DNA of 64,000 bases from Natribacillus halophilus (GCF_900100185.1 NZ_FNEN01000003.1:1-64000), one strand, 5' to 3'. Positions 16,911-25,508 are shown, counted from the first letter of the stretch. Notes: generated by a model not told the origin, from the letters alone. Program-made: numbers and translations.

Positions 16911-18531
16911 CTACACCTGCAGTCTATTTTTCACTTGCTCCCCCCGGAAGATTTCCATTTTCTCCGGCCGGTCAAAGAAGCATTCTTCGAGATAAGGTTC
17001 AATTTCCATTTGCCAGATATCTTCCAATTCCTCATCCAGGTTTTCCAATAGAAAAAAAGAAATACCGACGTCAAGATTGGAATCGCCAATCTCTCGATTG
17101 ATCGCCTCTAAGGTGGAAATAAGTCCCTCGACATCCGTGTTTGTACTCTGATGATAGTTTCGATCGTAGCCACCGGGAAACTTGTACCAAATCCATTCCC
17201 GTTTCTGACTGCAAGTCTTCGATGGTATATTGCCGATTCAATTCATGATCAATAATGCCATTCTGCAGTAAATACCCTCTCTTACTCGGCGCAGAATCTC
17301 ATAATTCGGCCGCAAAGGCAGAAAAGCAAAGCGTCGACGCAGGGCATGGTCCATTAATGCGATCGAGCGGTCTGCCGTATTCATCGTCCCGATGATGCGT
17401 ACATTGTTGGGAATGCTGAGTATACCGCCGCCTGCCAATGGCACCTCTTGATCCCGGTATTCCAGCAAATACATCAGTTCACCAAACACACGAGATAGAT
17501 TGGCGCGATTAATCTCATCAATGATCAGGACACATTCGCCCTGTTTTCTTCTCGCCCTTTGGCAAAACTCCAGGAAACGGCCTTCCTGAAGTGGATAATC
17601 CAGCATCCCGTCCCTTTGTTGCGGGCGAATGGAAGTCTTCATATTTCTGAAACAGTGGGATTCGAATTTCACCTGAAGGATACAAACCTAAAATTATCCA
17701 ATTGCAAAAATTAACGTGTAGCCCATCCATATTTCTTCTATAAGTGATCGCTAAACGCTCATCATCCTGGTTTTCAACGCCCAGCTTTTTAAATACATCA
17801 GCAACAAAGTCAAAAGCCCATTCCGCTTCGCTTTTATTGGAAAATGTTTCGGAAAATGGAAATGCCAAAGCGGCATCCGAGTTTGTTTGTACCCACGTAT
17901 ATAAGAAATAATCCAGTTCCAGGAAATCTTCCATATGTAAGTCTGCTTTTAATTGCTGCATGTATTGTTGAAACTCTTCCCCATTACCGGCTTCCTGCTT
18001 TAACAGGCGATAGGCTTCTTTTGATTTTTCATTGAAAATCATGAATGCCCTAGGATGAAAAACCATGACCAACCCTGTGGCAATATTAGGCCCGAAGCCT
18101 TTGATTTCTTGAATATTTTTGGCCTTTTCCTCAGGTGTATATTCTTCCGATGTCAAGATATCCAAAGCTGTACGGATCAATTCGATTTTCTCATTTTCAT
18201 TCTTAATCATCGGAGCGAATACTCGTGTACCTGACCCCCACATCGAGTTTCCCTTATAGACCAAGGTATCGTTCTGAAGCGCGTCTTCCAATTTGTTAAT
18301 CGTAGCAGAATTTTTTAGTTGATAGACATCGATCTTTTCATCATCGGATAAATAAGCATGCCCGAGCGGCCACACTTCCCGATTAAATGTCTGCACATCC
18401 ATCTCTTCCGGATGGGATAACAGCTTTTGTAATTGTTCCGACCGAAAGCGCCTGATATTCAGGATCAACCGATACAACCGATCATTTTTAAACGCTTGCT
18501 CGTGTTCGCGAAGCTTCCCCACAGCATTCAC
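16911..18531 (-). pseudogene. mcrB: mcrB remnant with internal deletion of the Walker A region
   Basis: The N-terminal domain is open from ATG 18,531 and includes FGPNIATGLVMVFHPRAFMI. Near 17,650 the text jumps straight from GEIRIPLFQ to the segment before YEDF...IRP. The Walker A loop and about 150 residues are missing and the frame changes. The next frame keeps VLIIDEINRANLSRVFGEL (Walker B) and IIGTMNTADRSIALMDHALR (sensor). Another shift after 17,238 leads into a third frame that ends with EIEPYLEECFF and EIFRGEQVKNRLQV at 16,911. So three frame changes and one deletion separate it from a working GTPase. Confidence 0.75.
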
Positions 18532-18607
18532 TAGTGATCCCCCTCTTCCTTTTTTCCTATATTGTAAAGGATGCTAACTGTTAAAAACAGCAGCGTCTAT
18601 TGTAACC

Positions 18608-18646
18608 GCCAAAGTGACAACTTCTGTCAGGGAACATCAATTCTTT
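18608..18646. repeat. short dispersed repeat (TGACA-N5-TGTCA type)
   Basis: GTGACAACTTCTGTCAGGGA followed by ACATCAATTCTTT. The core TGACA-ACTTC-TGTCA is an inverted repeat. It is nearly identical to the copy at 29,466 and related to the one at 10,813. Confidence 0.5.
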
Positions 18647-18664
18647 GCAATTCGACCAATATAT

Positions 18665-18700
18665 CAAAAATAGACTCCACGCGAATGGAGTCTATTTTCC
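18665..18700. terminator. bidirectional terminator-like hairpin
   Basis: AATAGACTCCA pairs with TGGAGTCTATT, with A-rich bases on the left and TTTT on the right. It marks the left edge of the RNA candidate at 18,755. Confidence 0.55.
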
Positions 18701-18754
18701 TAAAATTACTATAGGGGTATATGCGTTCCCTGTTTTTCGTGTTATAATGCTAGC

Positions 18755-19080
18755 AGTACCCTGATTCCAGCAGTGACACCCGCCTTGCGAGAGGCAGGTG
18801 AAGATATCCATTCTTTACACAATAGCGATAAAAACACTAGGTTAGGGCGCCTTAAAGACAAACGGGCCAAGCGTTCTCGCAAATGGAGAAAAGCTGGCCG
18901 TTGTCTGTCCTTTTGCATCGATGTGATCCTTAGGCTATTGATGATTAGTCACATCATGCGATAAATCTCTCATTTTGGGTTCTTCCTGTGATGACCGATG
19001 CTTGCATACAGCCCTAACTGTCAGCAAGTAGTCACTGGGGGTAACTTGGGTTCAGTTCTCAGGTTGAGCCCTCTTTTTTA
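18755..19080 (+). ncRNA. candidate structured RNA of unknown family
   Basis: An extended -10 (TGTTATAAT, 18,741-18,748) precedes a 320-base stretch without a convincing gene. It ends in a good terminator (GGGTTCA/TTGAGCCC then TCTTTTTT, 19,048-19,078). Inside is the hairpin CCGCCTTGCGAGAGGCAGG. A weak 63-codon frame (18,773-18,964, GTG start) has a basic, then hydrophobic end and could be a toxin-like peptide, but it has no ribosome site. It does not look like tmRNA, 6S, RNase P or SRP RNA. Confidence 0.35.
19048..19080 (+). terminator. rho-independent terminator
   Basis: GGGTTCA pairs with TTGAGCCC, followed by TCTTTTTT. Confidence 0.7.
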
Positions 19081-19110
19081 TTTTATGCCGATTTCAATTT
19101 AAGATATATT

Positions 19111-19206
19111 AGAAAACTTGGCTTTTCGCCAAGCTTTTCTGGCGAAAAGCCTTAGTTGCACTTATGCAGGTAAGAAAGTTGTTTTATACTTTCTTACCTG
19201 CCAAAG
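19111..19206. repeat. palindromic dispersed element, copy 1
   Basis: The element runs from AGAAAACTTGGC through a CTTGGCTTTTCGCCAAG stem, then AAGCCTTAGTTGCACTTATGC, to a stem of GGTAAGAAAGT with ACTTTCTTACC and ends CTGCCAAAG. Related copies lie at 39,115, 40,482 and 54,757. Confidence 0.7.
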
Positions 19207-19323
19207 AAAACGTCCAGCTCCCTAAAACCGGACGTTTTTTATTGGTGTTTCCCTTGCGAAAGGGTAGGTGAATAACACCAATACACAATAGCACCGAGAC
19301 ACTAACTCGGCTCAACCATCTAT
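19205..19323 (-). ncRNA. candidate small RNA with consensus promoter
   Basis: A minus-strand promoter with TTGCAT, 17 bases, TATAAT points left. About 120 bases on, AACGTCC pairs with GGACGTT before a T-rich tail. In between a stem of TTGGTGTT with AACACCAA encloses CCCTTTCGCAAGGG and the anti-Shine-Dalgarno-like TTCACCTACC. No reading frame of note lies inside. It could be an antitoxin-like or regulatory RNA. Confidence 0.45.
19209..19240. terminator. bidirectional terminator
   Basis: AACGTCC pairs with GGACGTT. TTTTTT follows on the plus strand and TTTTCTTT on the minus strand. Confidence 0.65.
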
Positions 19324-19329
19324 ACTCTT

Positions 19330-19358
19330 ATTATATGCCTTTATTTGTGTTAATGCAA
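19330..19358 (-). promoter_or_regulatory. near-consensus sigma-A promoter of the small RNA
   Basis: On the minus strand TTGCAT (19,358-19,353), a 17-base spacer, then TATAAT (19,335-19,330). It is one of the best promoters in the window, yet no gene follows. Confidence 0.6.
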
Positions 19359-19415
19359 GGTCAGGTGCTGTGATATCTTTTATTTTGAGGTCATTTCGTT
19401 TATTTTCATCCGTTC

Positions 19416-19577
19416 TTATTTTTCCCCACTTAACTCGACCAAAATTTTTGCCTGTGATTTATCGTTGCTCAATGCTTAAAAACCTTTTTCCACAACATCA
19501 TCCAGCTGGATATGGTCCGTGATGATGCCTTGTGGCTGTCCTCCCTGGTGTATAATCTGAAACAACAAATCTAGCCG
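19416..19577 (-). pseudogene. C-terminal relic of a zinc-type alcohol/butanediol dehydrogenase
   Basis: The minus strand reads IITDHIQLDDVVEKGF, then a stop codon, then ALSNDKSQAKILVELSG and a final stop. This matches the end of medium-chain dehydrogenases of the BdhA type, where the stop position would be Glu or Lys. No N-terminal part was found, so only about 54 codons remain. From 19,578 to 19,774 I see nothing. Confidence 0.55.
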
Positions 19578-19774
19578 CACACATTAATTTTATACCCTAA
19601 ATTATTAAATTCGACATATAAGTGCAGTTCTTATTACATATATTATAAATCTAAAAGCCGTCCCTAGACTTCCTCTTCTAACGAACGACTATATGGGATA
19701 GGTACATCCGGAATCGCCATGCGTTTAATGGGGCACGACGGCACTCCTCCTCGCTTTACGTGAAAGTTAGCTTA

Positions 19775-19809
19775 TTAAAAATGTCCGAAGTAGTATCTAC
19801 TTCGGACAA
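19775..19809 (-). terminator. terminator of the DegV gene
   Basis: On the minus strand TGTCCGAAGTAG pairs with CTACTTCGGACA and TTTTT follows. Confidence 0.75.
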
Positions 19810-19823
19810 ATGGAGATCTATAT

Positions 19824-20672
19824 TTAACGTGAATCGGTATAATAAGAAAGCCCAATGGCACCTTCCCCGGTATGGGTGCTGATGATGGGAGTCGTCGTTT
19901 GAATCATGATGTCCTTAAATCGGCTTTCTTGTGTGGCTGCGTTTTTGAGTTTATGGGCAAGATCGGACGCATTGGCGTGGGAAATGCTGATACCTTTAAC
20001 TTTTCGATCCTCTGAATCTTGTTTAAAATATTTCATAAGTGTCTGGATCATTTGCGATTGTGTTCGGACTTTGGCCACTGGTGTATACACCCCTTCTTCC
20101 AGTGCCGCTATGGGCTTTAGCTTCAGGAGTGAACCTAGCAGAGCTTTTCCTTTGCCGATCCGCCCTCCTTTCACAAGGTTATCAAACGTTTCAACAACGA
20201 CGTATAAGCGTGAATTTTGTTTGATGGTTTTCAAGCGATCTAATATGTCATCAATTGAGGCCTCAGCCGCAGCCATTTTAGCAGCTTCAACAACTTGGAA
20301 ACCTAGTGCTGACGAAATATACATGGAATCGACTACAGTCACCTCTGCATTCGCCTCTTCTGCTGCCATACGGGCTGTTTCATATGTGCCGCTCAAGGTG
20401 GAAGCGAGGTGGATCGATAAAACGTGTTCGCCATGTTTCCCCAACTCTTCATACTTTGCGATCAGTTCCCCAACTGCCGGTTGAGACGTTTTCGGAAGAT
20501 TGCTGGATTGAGCCATCTCGGTAATAAAATCATCCGGTGTGATATCGACCTGGTCAACAAATGTCTTACCGTCAATGTGTATGGATAATGGCACGACATG
20601 GATGGAATATTCATCTAAAACATCTTCGGATAAGTCTGTCGTTGAGTCTGTGACAATTTTTATTTTTTCCAT
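19824..20672 (-). CDS. DegV family fatty-acid-binding protein
   Basis: This is a 282-residue DegV protein. It begins MEKIKIVTDSTTDLS, the family's first strand and ligand-binding loop. DGKTFVDQVDITPDDFI, KTSQPAVGEL and LSIHLASTLSGTYETARM follow, with GGRIGKGKALLGSLLKLKPI in the second lobe. DegV/FakB proteins bind a fatty acid and present it to the kinase FakA in phospholipid synthesis. This one could be such a subunit, but no fakA is nearby. ATG 20,672 with GGAG upstream is used. The frame runs 39 codons further back without family support. It is followed by a terminator. Confidence 0.85.
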   Translation of the reverse strand: MEKIKIVTDSTTDLSEDVLDEYSIHVVPLSIHIDGKTFVDQVDITPDDFITEMAQSSNLPKTSQPAVGELIAKYEELGKHGEHVLSIHLASTLSGTYETARMAAEEANAEVTVVDSMYISSALGFQVVEAAKMAAAEASIDDILDRLKTIKQNSRLYVVVETFDNLVKGGRIGKGKALLGSLLKLKPIAALEEGVYTPVAKVRTQSQMIQTLMKYFKQDSEDRKVKGISISHANASDLAHKLKNAATQESRFKDIMIQTTTPIISTHTGEGAIGLSYYTDSR

Positions 20673-20807
20673 ATATACGCTCCAATCGATTCTAAGCGTA
20701 TCATTAATCGCGCCAAGATTAAAGAACGTAGTCATCTGGCTTCCAGGCCGGCAAAAGTAATGGAAAATCACATCCGATGTGACCCCCATTACTCACTTTT
20801 TCACAAA

Positions 20808-21335
20808 TTAATAATGATCCTCAGCGGCCATTGCAATTTCTTTCGTTTCATGCACGGTACCGAAAGGGTGCTCGGGCGGCGCGTAGATCGAGTAAAGCTT
20901 CAGTGGCCTATTCCCCACGTTGGTGAGATTATGCCATTTGCCCGCGGGGACCATAATGGCATAATCAGCATATACTCTTCTTTCAAAATCCAGATGATCT
21001 TCACGATCTCCCATTTGTACAAGCCCTTGACCTGCTTCAATCCGTAAAAATTGATCATGGTCATGGTGCACTTCTAGACCAATGTCATCTCCGACATCGA
21101 TACTCATTAGAGTCACCTGTAAATATTCACCCGTCCATAAAGCGGTGCGAAAGTTATGATTTTGTTTGGCAGCTTCTTCGATGTTAACGACAAACGGCTG
21201 TGAACCATGATCTTTTGGCTGTTCCTTTTTTCCATACGAATGTCTAGGCATATAAGCTGGTGAATACGTGCCATAAGCATAGGGATAAATCGTTGGGATT
21301 GGAAGATAGTACAACTTGCTCATTCCCTTCATCAT
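20808..21335 (-). CDS. cupin-domain protein
   Basis: This 175-residue protein has a single cupin domain in its second half. Motif 1 is EVHHDHDQFLRIEAGQG and motif 2 includes MVPAGKWHNLTNVG, giving the His/Glu metal ligands. The N-terminal 50 residues are rich in Tyr and Pro, as in coat-associated or surface cupins of Bacillus. The enzyme activity, if any, is unknown. The start is uncertain: ATG 21,335 has a weak GGG 10 bases upstream. It is a single gene between DegV and the acyltransferase. Confidence 0.7.
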   Translation of the reverse strand: MMKGMSKLYYLPIPTIYPYAYGTYSPAYMPRHSYGKKEQPKDHGSQPFVVNIEEAAKQNHNFRTALWTGEYLQVTLMSIDVGDDIGLEVHHDHDQFLRIEAGQGLVQMGDREDHLDFERRVYADYAIMVPAGKWHNLTNVGNRPLKLYSIYAPPEHPFGTVHETKEIAMAAEDHY

Positions 21336-21587
21336 TTTAAAATTACCCTATGCAAATACCCAGGGAATGTTCAGGATTATATGGACTGCACCGAATAGCC
21401 CTTAATTTTGTCCGAATGAATGTTCAGTTTTTACCAATCATCTAGTTGCTTTGTCCATATTCGCCTGTTTCACCCCAACAATGTGGGCTGGGTGCTACAC
21501 TATGACTCTCCTATTCTTTAATAAACCATTTTTTATTTTACAGGACATGTTATGATAAAATAAACCTTTTTCAGGGGAGTTTGCAGT

Positions 21588-22844
21588 ATGGACCAATGGT
21601 ACAAAATCGACAATGCGGGGAAGGTTTTTCACGCGGTTTCTAATCCCGCGAACTCTTCTGTGTTTCGAATTGCGATGATCATGAAAACAACGGTTGAAGA
21701 AGACAAGCTCCAAAACGCGCTGGATGATGTGATGAAGCGGCTGCCGATGTTCGCGGTCAAGCTTGGAAAGGGGATTTTCTGGGACTTTCTCGTAGAAAAT
21801 GATAAAAAGCTGTTCGTACAAAAAGAAACGCATTATCCTTGTGCACCGATTGATCCGATTGAAACGAATGGCTTCTTATTCCGGGTGATCTATTACAAAA
21901 AACGAATCGCGGTTGAATTCTTTCATTCTGTCACTGACGGCACGGGAGCCCTTGCATTTCTCAAAGCACTCGTTTACCGCTATTTGCGCGAACAACAGGT
22001 TCAGATCGAAAATGACGGCTCGATTCTTGATATTGAGGATCAACCGAGCACTTACGAACTGGATGACAGCTATTATAATTATAAATCCACTCATACGGTT
22101 AAAAAGCCGCGCGAAGGTCATGCATTCCAAATGAAAGGGACACAGACCGAAGAGACGACAGTCGTTCATGGCGTCATGAGCGCAGGCGATATTAGTAAAG
22201 CCGCAAAGGCCCATGGCGTAAGTATAACCGCTTATATTACGTCGATATTGATCGTGGCTATTTATCATGAAAAATTGCTCTATCGTTCACGAAAAGAAAA
22301 CATTAAAATCGCGATCCCTGTTAATTTACGGCAAATGTTTCCGTCAAAATCACTCCGAAATTTTTTCGCTGTCATAAACGTAGGGATACACGTCGAGGAA
22401 CAGACCACGCTCGCGGACATCATTAAAGACATCTCGAAACAGTTGCAAAATAAGGCAGAGAAAGAAGCCTTGCAACTCGGCTTAAACCATCATGTAAAAT
22501 TACAAACGATGCTCACCGCACGTTTTGTACCAAATTTTATAAAATACTACGCCATCCGCTATGGGTATAAAAACTATGGTGAACGCACGAAGACGATGAC
22601 ACTCACCAATTTAGGCAACGTGCAATTGCCGCCACAAATGATGCCTCACATTGAACGTATGGAAATGGTCATGTATCCAACGAAAAAAAGCCCGGTGAAC
22701 GGCGGCATTTGTTCCATCAATGATCAATTTGTCATTTCATTTGCAAGAACGATCGAAGAAGCCGACGTTATTCGTTCATTCTTCCAGGAGCTTACAAAAA
22801 CAGCAGGCATTGACATTGAAGTGTATGCCAATGACGGAGGGTGA
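21588..22844 (+). CDS. alcohol acetyltransferase/condensation-like acyltransferase
   Basis: This is a 418-residue protein of the CoA-dependent acyltransferase fold. The catalytic HxxxDG motif is FHSVTDGTGALAFLK near residue 108. The second lobe has KIAIPVNLRQMFPSKSLRNFF, the usual bridging segment, and TNLGNVQLP near residue 350. Relatives are annotated as alcohol acetyltransferase (AATase) and form esters from acyl-CoA. GGGGAG lies 9 bases before the ATG. The next gene starts 6 bases after the stop, so the two are cotranslated. The true substrate is unknown. Confidence 0.7.
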   Translation: MDQWYKIDNAGKVFHAVSNPANSSVFRIAMIMKTTVEEDKLQNALDDVMKRLPMFAVKLGKGIFWDFLVENDKKLFVQKETHYPCAPIDPIETNGFLFRVIYYKKRIAVEFFHSVTDGTGALAFLKALVYRYLREQQVQIENDGSILDIEDQPSTYELDDSYYNYKSTHTVKKPREGHAFQMKGTQTEETTVVHGVMSAGDISKAAKAHGVSITAYITSILIVAIYHEKLLYRSRKENIKIAIPVNLRQMFPSKSLRNFFAVINVGIHVEEQTTLADIIKDISKQLQNKAEKEALQLGLNHHVKLQTMLTARFVPNFIKYYAIRYGYKNYGERTKTMTLTNLGNVQLPPQMMPHIERMEMVMYPTKKSPVNGGICSINDQFVISFARTIEEADVIRSFFQELTKTAGIDIEVYANDGG

Positions 22845-22850
22845 TGCCAT

Positions 22851-23507
22851 ATGCATCGATGCTCGAACTGCAGCGTGTGGACTGCCCACCAGTATTGTCC
22901 GCTATGTAAACGCCAACTAACTGCAGAAAAAACAGCCCTGGAGACGTACCCACCCTATCACTCGGACGCCAAGCGCCGTAACCTAAAACAGCGAGTGTTC
23001 TTGTTTATTGCGATTTTAATCATTAGTTCAAGTCTACTCATTAATTTGCTCACGACACCGGATCAGCTTTGGGTGTTTTACATCGTGGGCCCGGTTTTAT
23101 ATGCCCTGTTATTCATTAACCATACAATCCTTTCAAAAGCACATGCCGGATCAAAAATAATCTTTCAGGTTCTCGCCCTTTCGGCGATGCTCGTCGTGAT
23201 CGACGTTACGGCCGGGGCGACACGTTGGTCCGTCCATTATGTGATCCCTTTTCTCGTGATTCTGGCGACATTGACGGTTACGATCATCATATTACGCAAG
23301 CCGATGAAATGGAGAGAGTACCTCGGATATATGATGACGATGATCATCCTCGGTTTTTTGCCTGTCCTTTTGTTTTTAAGTGCCTTATCCTACGTCTTGT
23401 GGCCAGGTGCAGCAACCGCACTGTATGCACTGTTAACATTCATCGGCATGGTATTGTTTGCGAATAAAACGATGAAAAACGAAATCGTACGACGGTTTCA
23501 TTTTTAA
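22851..23507 (+). CDS. zinc-ribbon membrane protein (DUF6320-like)
   Basis: This 218-residue protein starts with a zinc ribbon: CSNCSVWTAHQYCPLCKR gives two CxxC pairs within the first 22 residues. About six hydrophobic helices follow. It is coupled to the acyltransferase upstream, with GGAGGG 9 bases before the ATG and overlapping the previous stop region. The pairing of an AATase-like enzyme with a DUF6320-type membrane protein is one I recall from other Firmicutes. The pair probably modifies a lipid or exports an ester. The assignment to DUF6320 is from memory. Confidence 0.6.
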   Translation: MHRCSNCSVWTAHQYCPLCKRQLTAEKTALETYPPYHSDAKRRNLKQRVFLFIAILIISSSLLINLLTTPDQLWVFYIVGPVLYALLFINHTILSKAHAGSKIIFQVLALSAMLVVIDVTAGATRWSVHYVIPFLVILATLTVTIIILRKPMKWREYLGYMMTMIILGFLPVLLFLSALSYVLWPGAATALYALLTFIGMVLFANKTMKNEIVRRFHF

Positions 23508-23580
23508 AAAGGGGGAATCGCCCAGTTTATCGGCGAAATCTTAAATATATCGCGAACTCGCAATTTTATGATGAACGTTT

Positions 23581-23712
23581 ATTCGGACAAAAACGGAGCT
23601 GATCAGTAAAGATTAGTCCGTATGGGAGGATCATTCGGACACACCCGGGAGCGATCGGGCATGAAAATGTCCGAAAGGAGCGTTCATTCGGACAAATCGA
23701 GTGGACAAAATT
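23581..23712. repeat. 52-bp periodic repeat, array A (inverted relative to B and C)
   Basis: ATTCGGAC recurs at 23,581, 23,633 and 23,686 (steps 52 and 53). Each unit holds a reverse motif (GTCCGTATG, GTCCGAAAG) and GATC. The flanks 23,508-23,580 and 23,713-23,789 hold no gene. Confidence 0.7.
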
Positions 23713-23789
23713 TCAAAAATTGGCCGTAAAAAAGCGCCCTTACACGAGGAATGCCCTTGACCCGATGCACTCTGCAAGGGCTGAGCTTC

Positions 23790-23829
23790 GAAAAATAAAA
23801 GAAGAGCGTTATCTTATTTAAGATAAGCA
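23790..23829 (-). terminator. terminator of the terpene synthase-lipoprotein operon
   Basis: On the minus strand GCTTATCTT pairs with AAGATAACGC, followed by TCTTCTTTTATTTTT. Confidence 0.65.
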
Positions 23830-23843
23830 CCCTCCTCGGTACC

Positions 23844-24323
23844 TTAATGCTCGTTATCGTCATGATCGTCCATGAGGTCACTTTCGTGCTCAATGTCGTC
23901 TTCATCAAACGTGTCTATCTCTTCCTGATCGACGTCACCGACGACGATAGAGTGGACAGGCATCGAATGCAAGCCGCGGGCCGTCACATGGGGTTGTACA
24001 AGATAAATGCCGTCATCGTCAAATGTATAGTCGGCACTGTATACGCCGCCATCTTCCGTTTCATTTTCGATCATGTCACTGTCTTCCTTGCTTCCATCTT
24101 CCCAGACTTCAAAAACAACTTCGTCCGCATCCGTAACCGCCTCATCCTCTTGGGTTACTTCTGTCTCCAGCGTGTGATCGCCTGTATCCATTTCTTCGGG
24201 CATGGTCACTTCTACGTCGATGGGTTCGGTCGAACCCGGATCCCCTGCAGATTGATCTTCTTCTGCTCCGCAGGCGGCCGCGAGGAAAATTAACAGACCG
24301 CTGCCAAGCATTTTTATTTTCAT
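23844..24323 (-). CDS. FixH/YtkA-like lipoprotein
   Basis: This is a 159-residue lipoprotein. A signal peptide with lipobox LAAAC ends at Cys18 or so, followed by an acidic linker. The domain after it has the pattern DVEVTMPEEMDTGDHTLETE, a beta-sandwich like the FixH/YtkA family, with GIYLVQPHVTARGLHSMP near the middle. It ends in a very acidic His/Asp tail that might bind metal. ATG 24,323 with AGGAGAG upstream is clear. It starts 20 bases after the YtpB-like gene and shares its terminator. The function is unknown, and copper or redox homeostasis is a guess from FixH. Confidence 0.7.
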   Translation of the reverse strand: MKIKMLGSGLLIFLAAACGAEEDQSAGDPGSTEPIDVEVTMPEEMDTGDHTLETEVTQEDEAVTDADEVVFEVWEDGSKEDSDMIENETEDGGVYSADYTFDDDGIYLVQPHVTARGLHSMPVHSIVVGDVDQEEIDTFDEDDIEHESDLMDDHDDNEH

Positions 24324-24342
24324 ACCGGAAATCTCTCCTTTT

Positions 24343-25404
24343 TTAAATCGTTCTTTTGAAAACCCAAAGGTTTTGGACAAAAAAGGCTGCTTGTTTTCCA
24401 CCGAGCTTGATGATTTCTTTTGCGTCTTTTCTATACTCTTCGTTTGCCTTAACCTTGTCATCTGATAAATAAAGTGCGTATAACCCTTTCTTTATCAATA
24501 GATGAAATTTCTCATCGGGTAATCCTTTCAATCTTTTTGTCGCTTCATGATCGATATATTTAAATCTCTCAAGCATATCTTTTTTATTTTCATAGTATGC
24601 AACAAAATTCATTTCATTCTCCCGGCGATCTTCTTCCTGATCGATAAAATAATCAAGCATAATATGCAAACCCTGGACCCACGGGAAATAGGTTTCTTTA
24701 ATACGTTTGGACTCTTCTTTCGTTCTCGCGCCACTTGCCGCATAGGCCGCGAGGCAGTACAAAGCAAGGGTTGAAGCAACGGCACAGGAAAACTCGTACC
24801 AGCGCATGCCCGGGACCAGATCCTTGTTGTCGCTGTAGTACTTGAATAATAAATCTTCGCGACGGTCTTCGTCTACATGTTTATAAACCTGGAAATCTAT
24901 ATAGTATTGGGATACTTCTTTCATATCCTCTTTCATGGCAGAGAAACCCGGAAACTTAACAATGGCCTCTCGACAGCTCGTAACCATTTTTTCAAGGTAT
25001 CCATCGTCTGCAAAGCCCGGTCTGTATTGGTAATAGTTGCCGAGCTGGCCCCTGGGTTCCAGGCTGTCCAGTAACGCCTGGTGGATGGAACGAAAATCAT
25101 CAGGGTTGCGCGCATCGTTTTTATCACAAAGGGTGTCCAAATAATCACAGATGGATTGATAAGCGACCATAAATTTAATGTAAGCATCCTGGTTATCCCC
25201 GGCCAGCAAGGCTAATATGCTTCCGCCTTCACAATGGAATGTTTTATCGCTGACCGTCCATGTCGCCTGTTCACGGATTTCCTTATCTTTTATGTCCTCT
25301 CCTTCTCTTTTCCAGAATTCAAGTTGTTGACGTGCTTTTGGCAGCGTTTCCTTTTTTGCTCTTTGTATAATCTTTACTGGGTTTGCAGGTATAGATTTAG
25401 GCAA
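24343..25404 (-). CDS. ytpB: DUF2600 protein, tetraprenyl-beta-curcumene synthase-like (YtpB)
   Basis: This 353-residue all-helical protein is of the YtpB family, the large-terpene synthase that cyclises C35 heptaprenyl diphosphate to tetraprenyl-beta-curcumene in Bacillus. The Asp-rich motif is CDYLDTLCDKNDARNPDDFR near residue 85. FHCEGGSILALLAG, LVPGMRWYEFSCAVASTLAL and LHIMLDYFIDQEEDRRENE (second acidic motif) follow. The length matches the family. It is first in a two-gene operon with the FixH-like lipoprotein. C35 sesquarterpenes may stiffen membranes in spores or under stress. Confidence 0.8.
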   Translation of the reverse strand: MPKSIPANPVKIIQRAKKETLPKARQQLEFWKREGEDIKDKEIREQATWTVSDKTFHCEGGSILALLAGDNQDAYIKFMVAYQSICDYLDTLCDKNDARNPDDFRSIHQALLDSLEPRGQLGNYYQYRPGFADDGYLEKMVTSCREAIVKFPGFSAMKEDMKEVSQYYIDFQVYKHVDEDRREDLLFKYYSDNKDLVPGMRWYEFSCAVASTLALYCLAAYAASGARTKEESKRIKETYFPWVQGLHIMLDYFIDQEEDRRENEMNFVAYYENKKDMLERFKYIDHEATKRLKGLPDEKFHLLIKKGLYALYLSDDKVKANEEYRKDAKEIIKLGGKQAAFFVQNLWVFKRTI

Positions 25405-25508
25405 TATTTACACGACCTTTTCTTTTTCTGCATTAACCTTAACATAGAGTGGATGGCATATTTCACGATGACTAATATATTCACACAAAGTTCACTGGCT
25501 AGTGCGAG

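Noticed and set aside
18773-18964. 63-codon frame as a real gene
   Set aside because: It has a GTG start without a ribosome site, and the DNA looks like a structured RNA. Kept only as a remark on the RNA candidate.
19681-19760. Integrase tail
   Set aside because: A stretch reading MRLMGHDG looked integrase-like, but it is too short and lacks the catalytic Arg, His and Tyr context.
23581-23712. CRISPR array
   Set aside because: The repeated block is short and degenerate, unit content is itself partly inverted, and no cas genes are in the window. The 52-bp period is kept but no identical repeats of CRISPR length exist.
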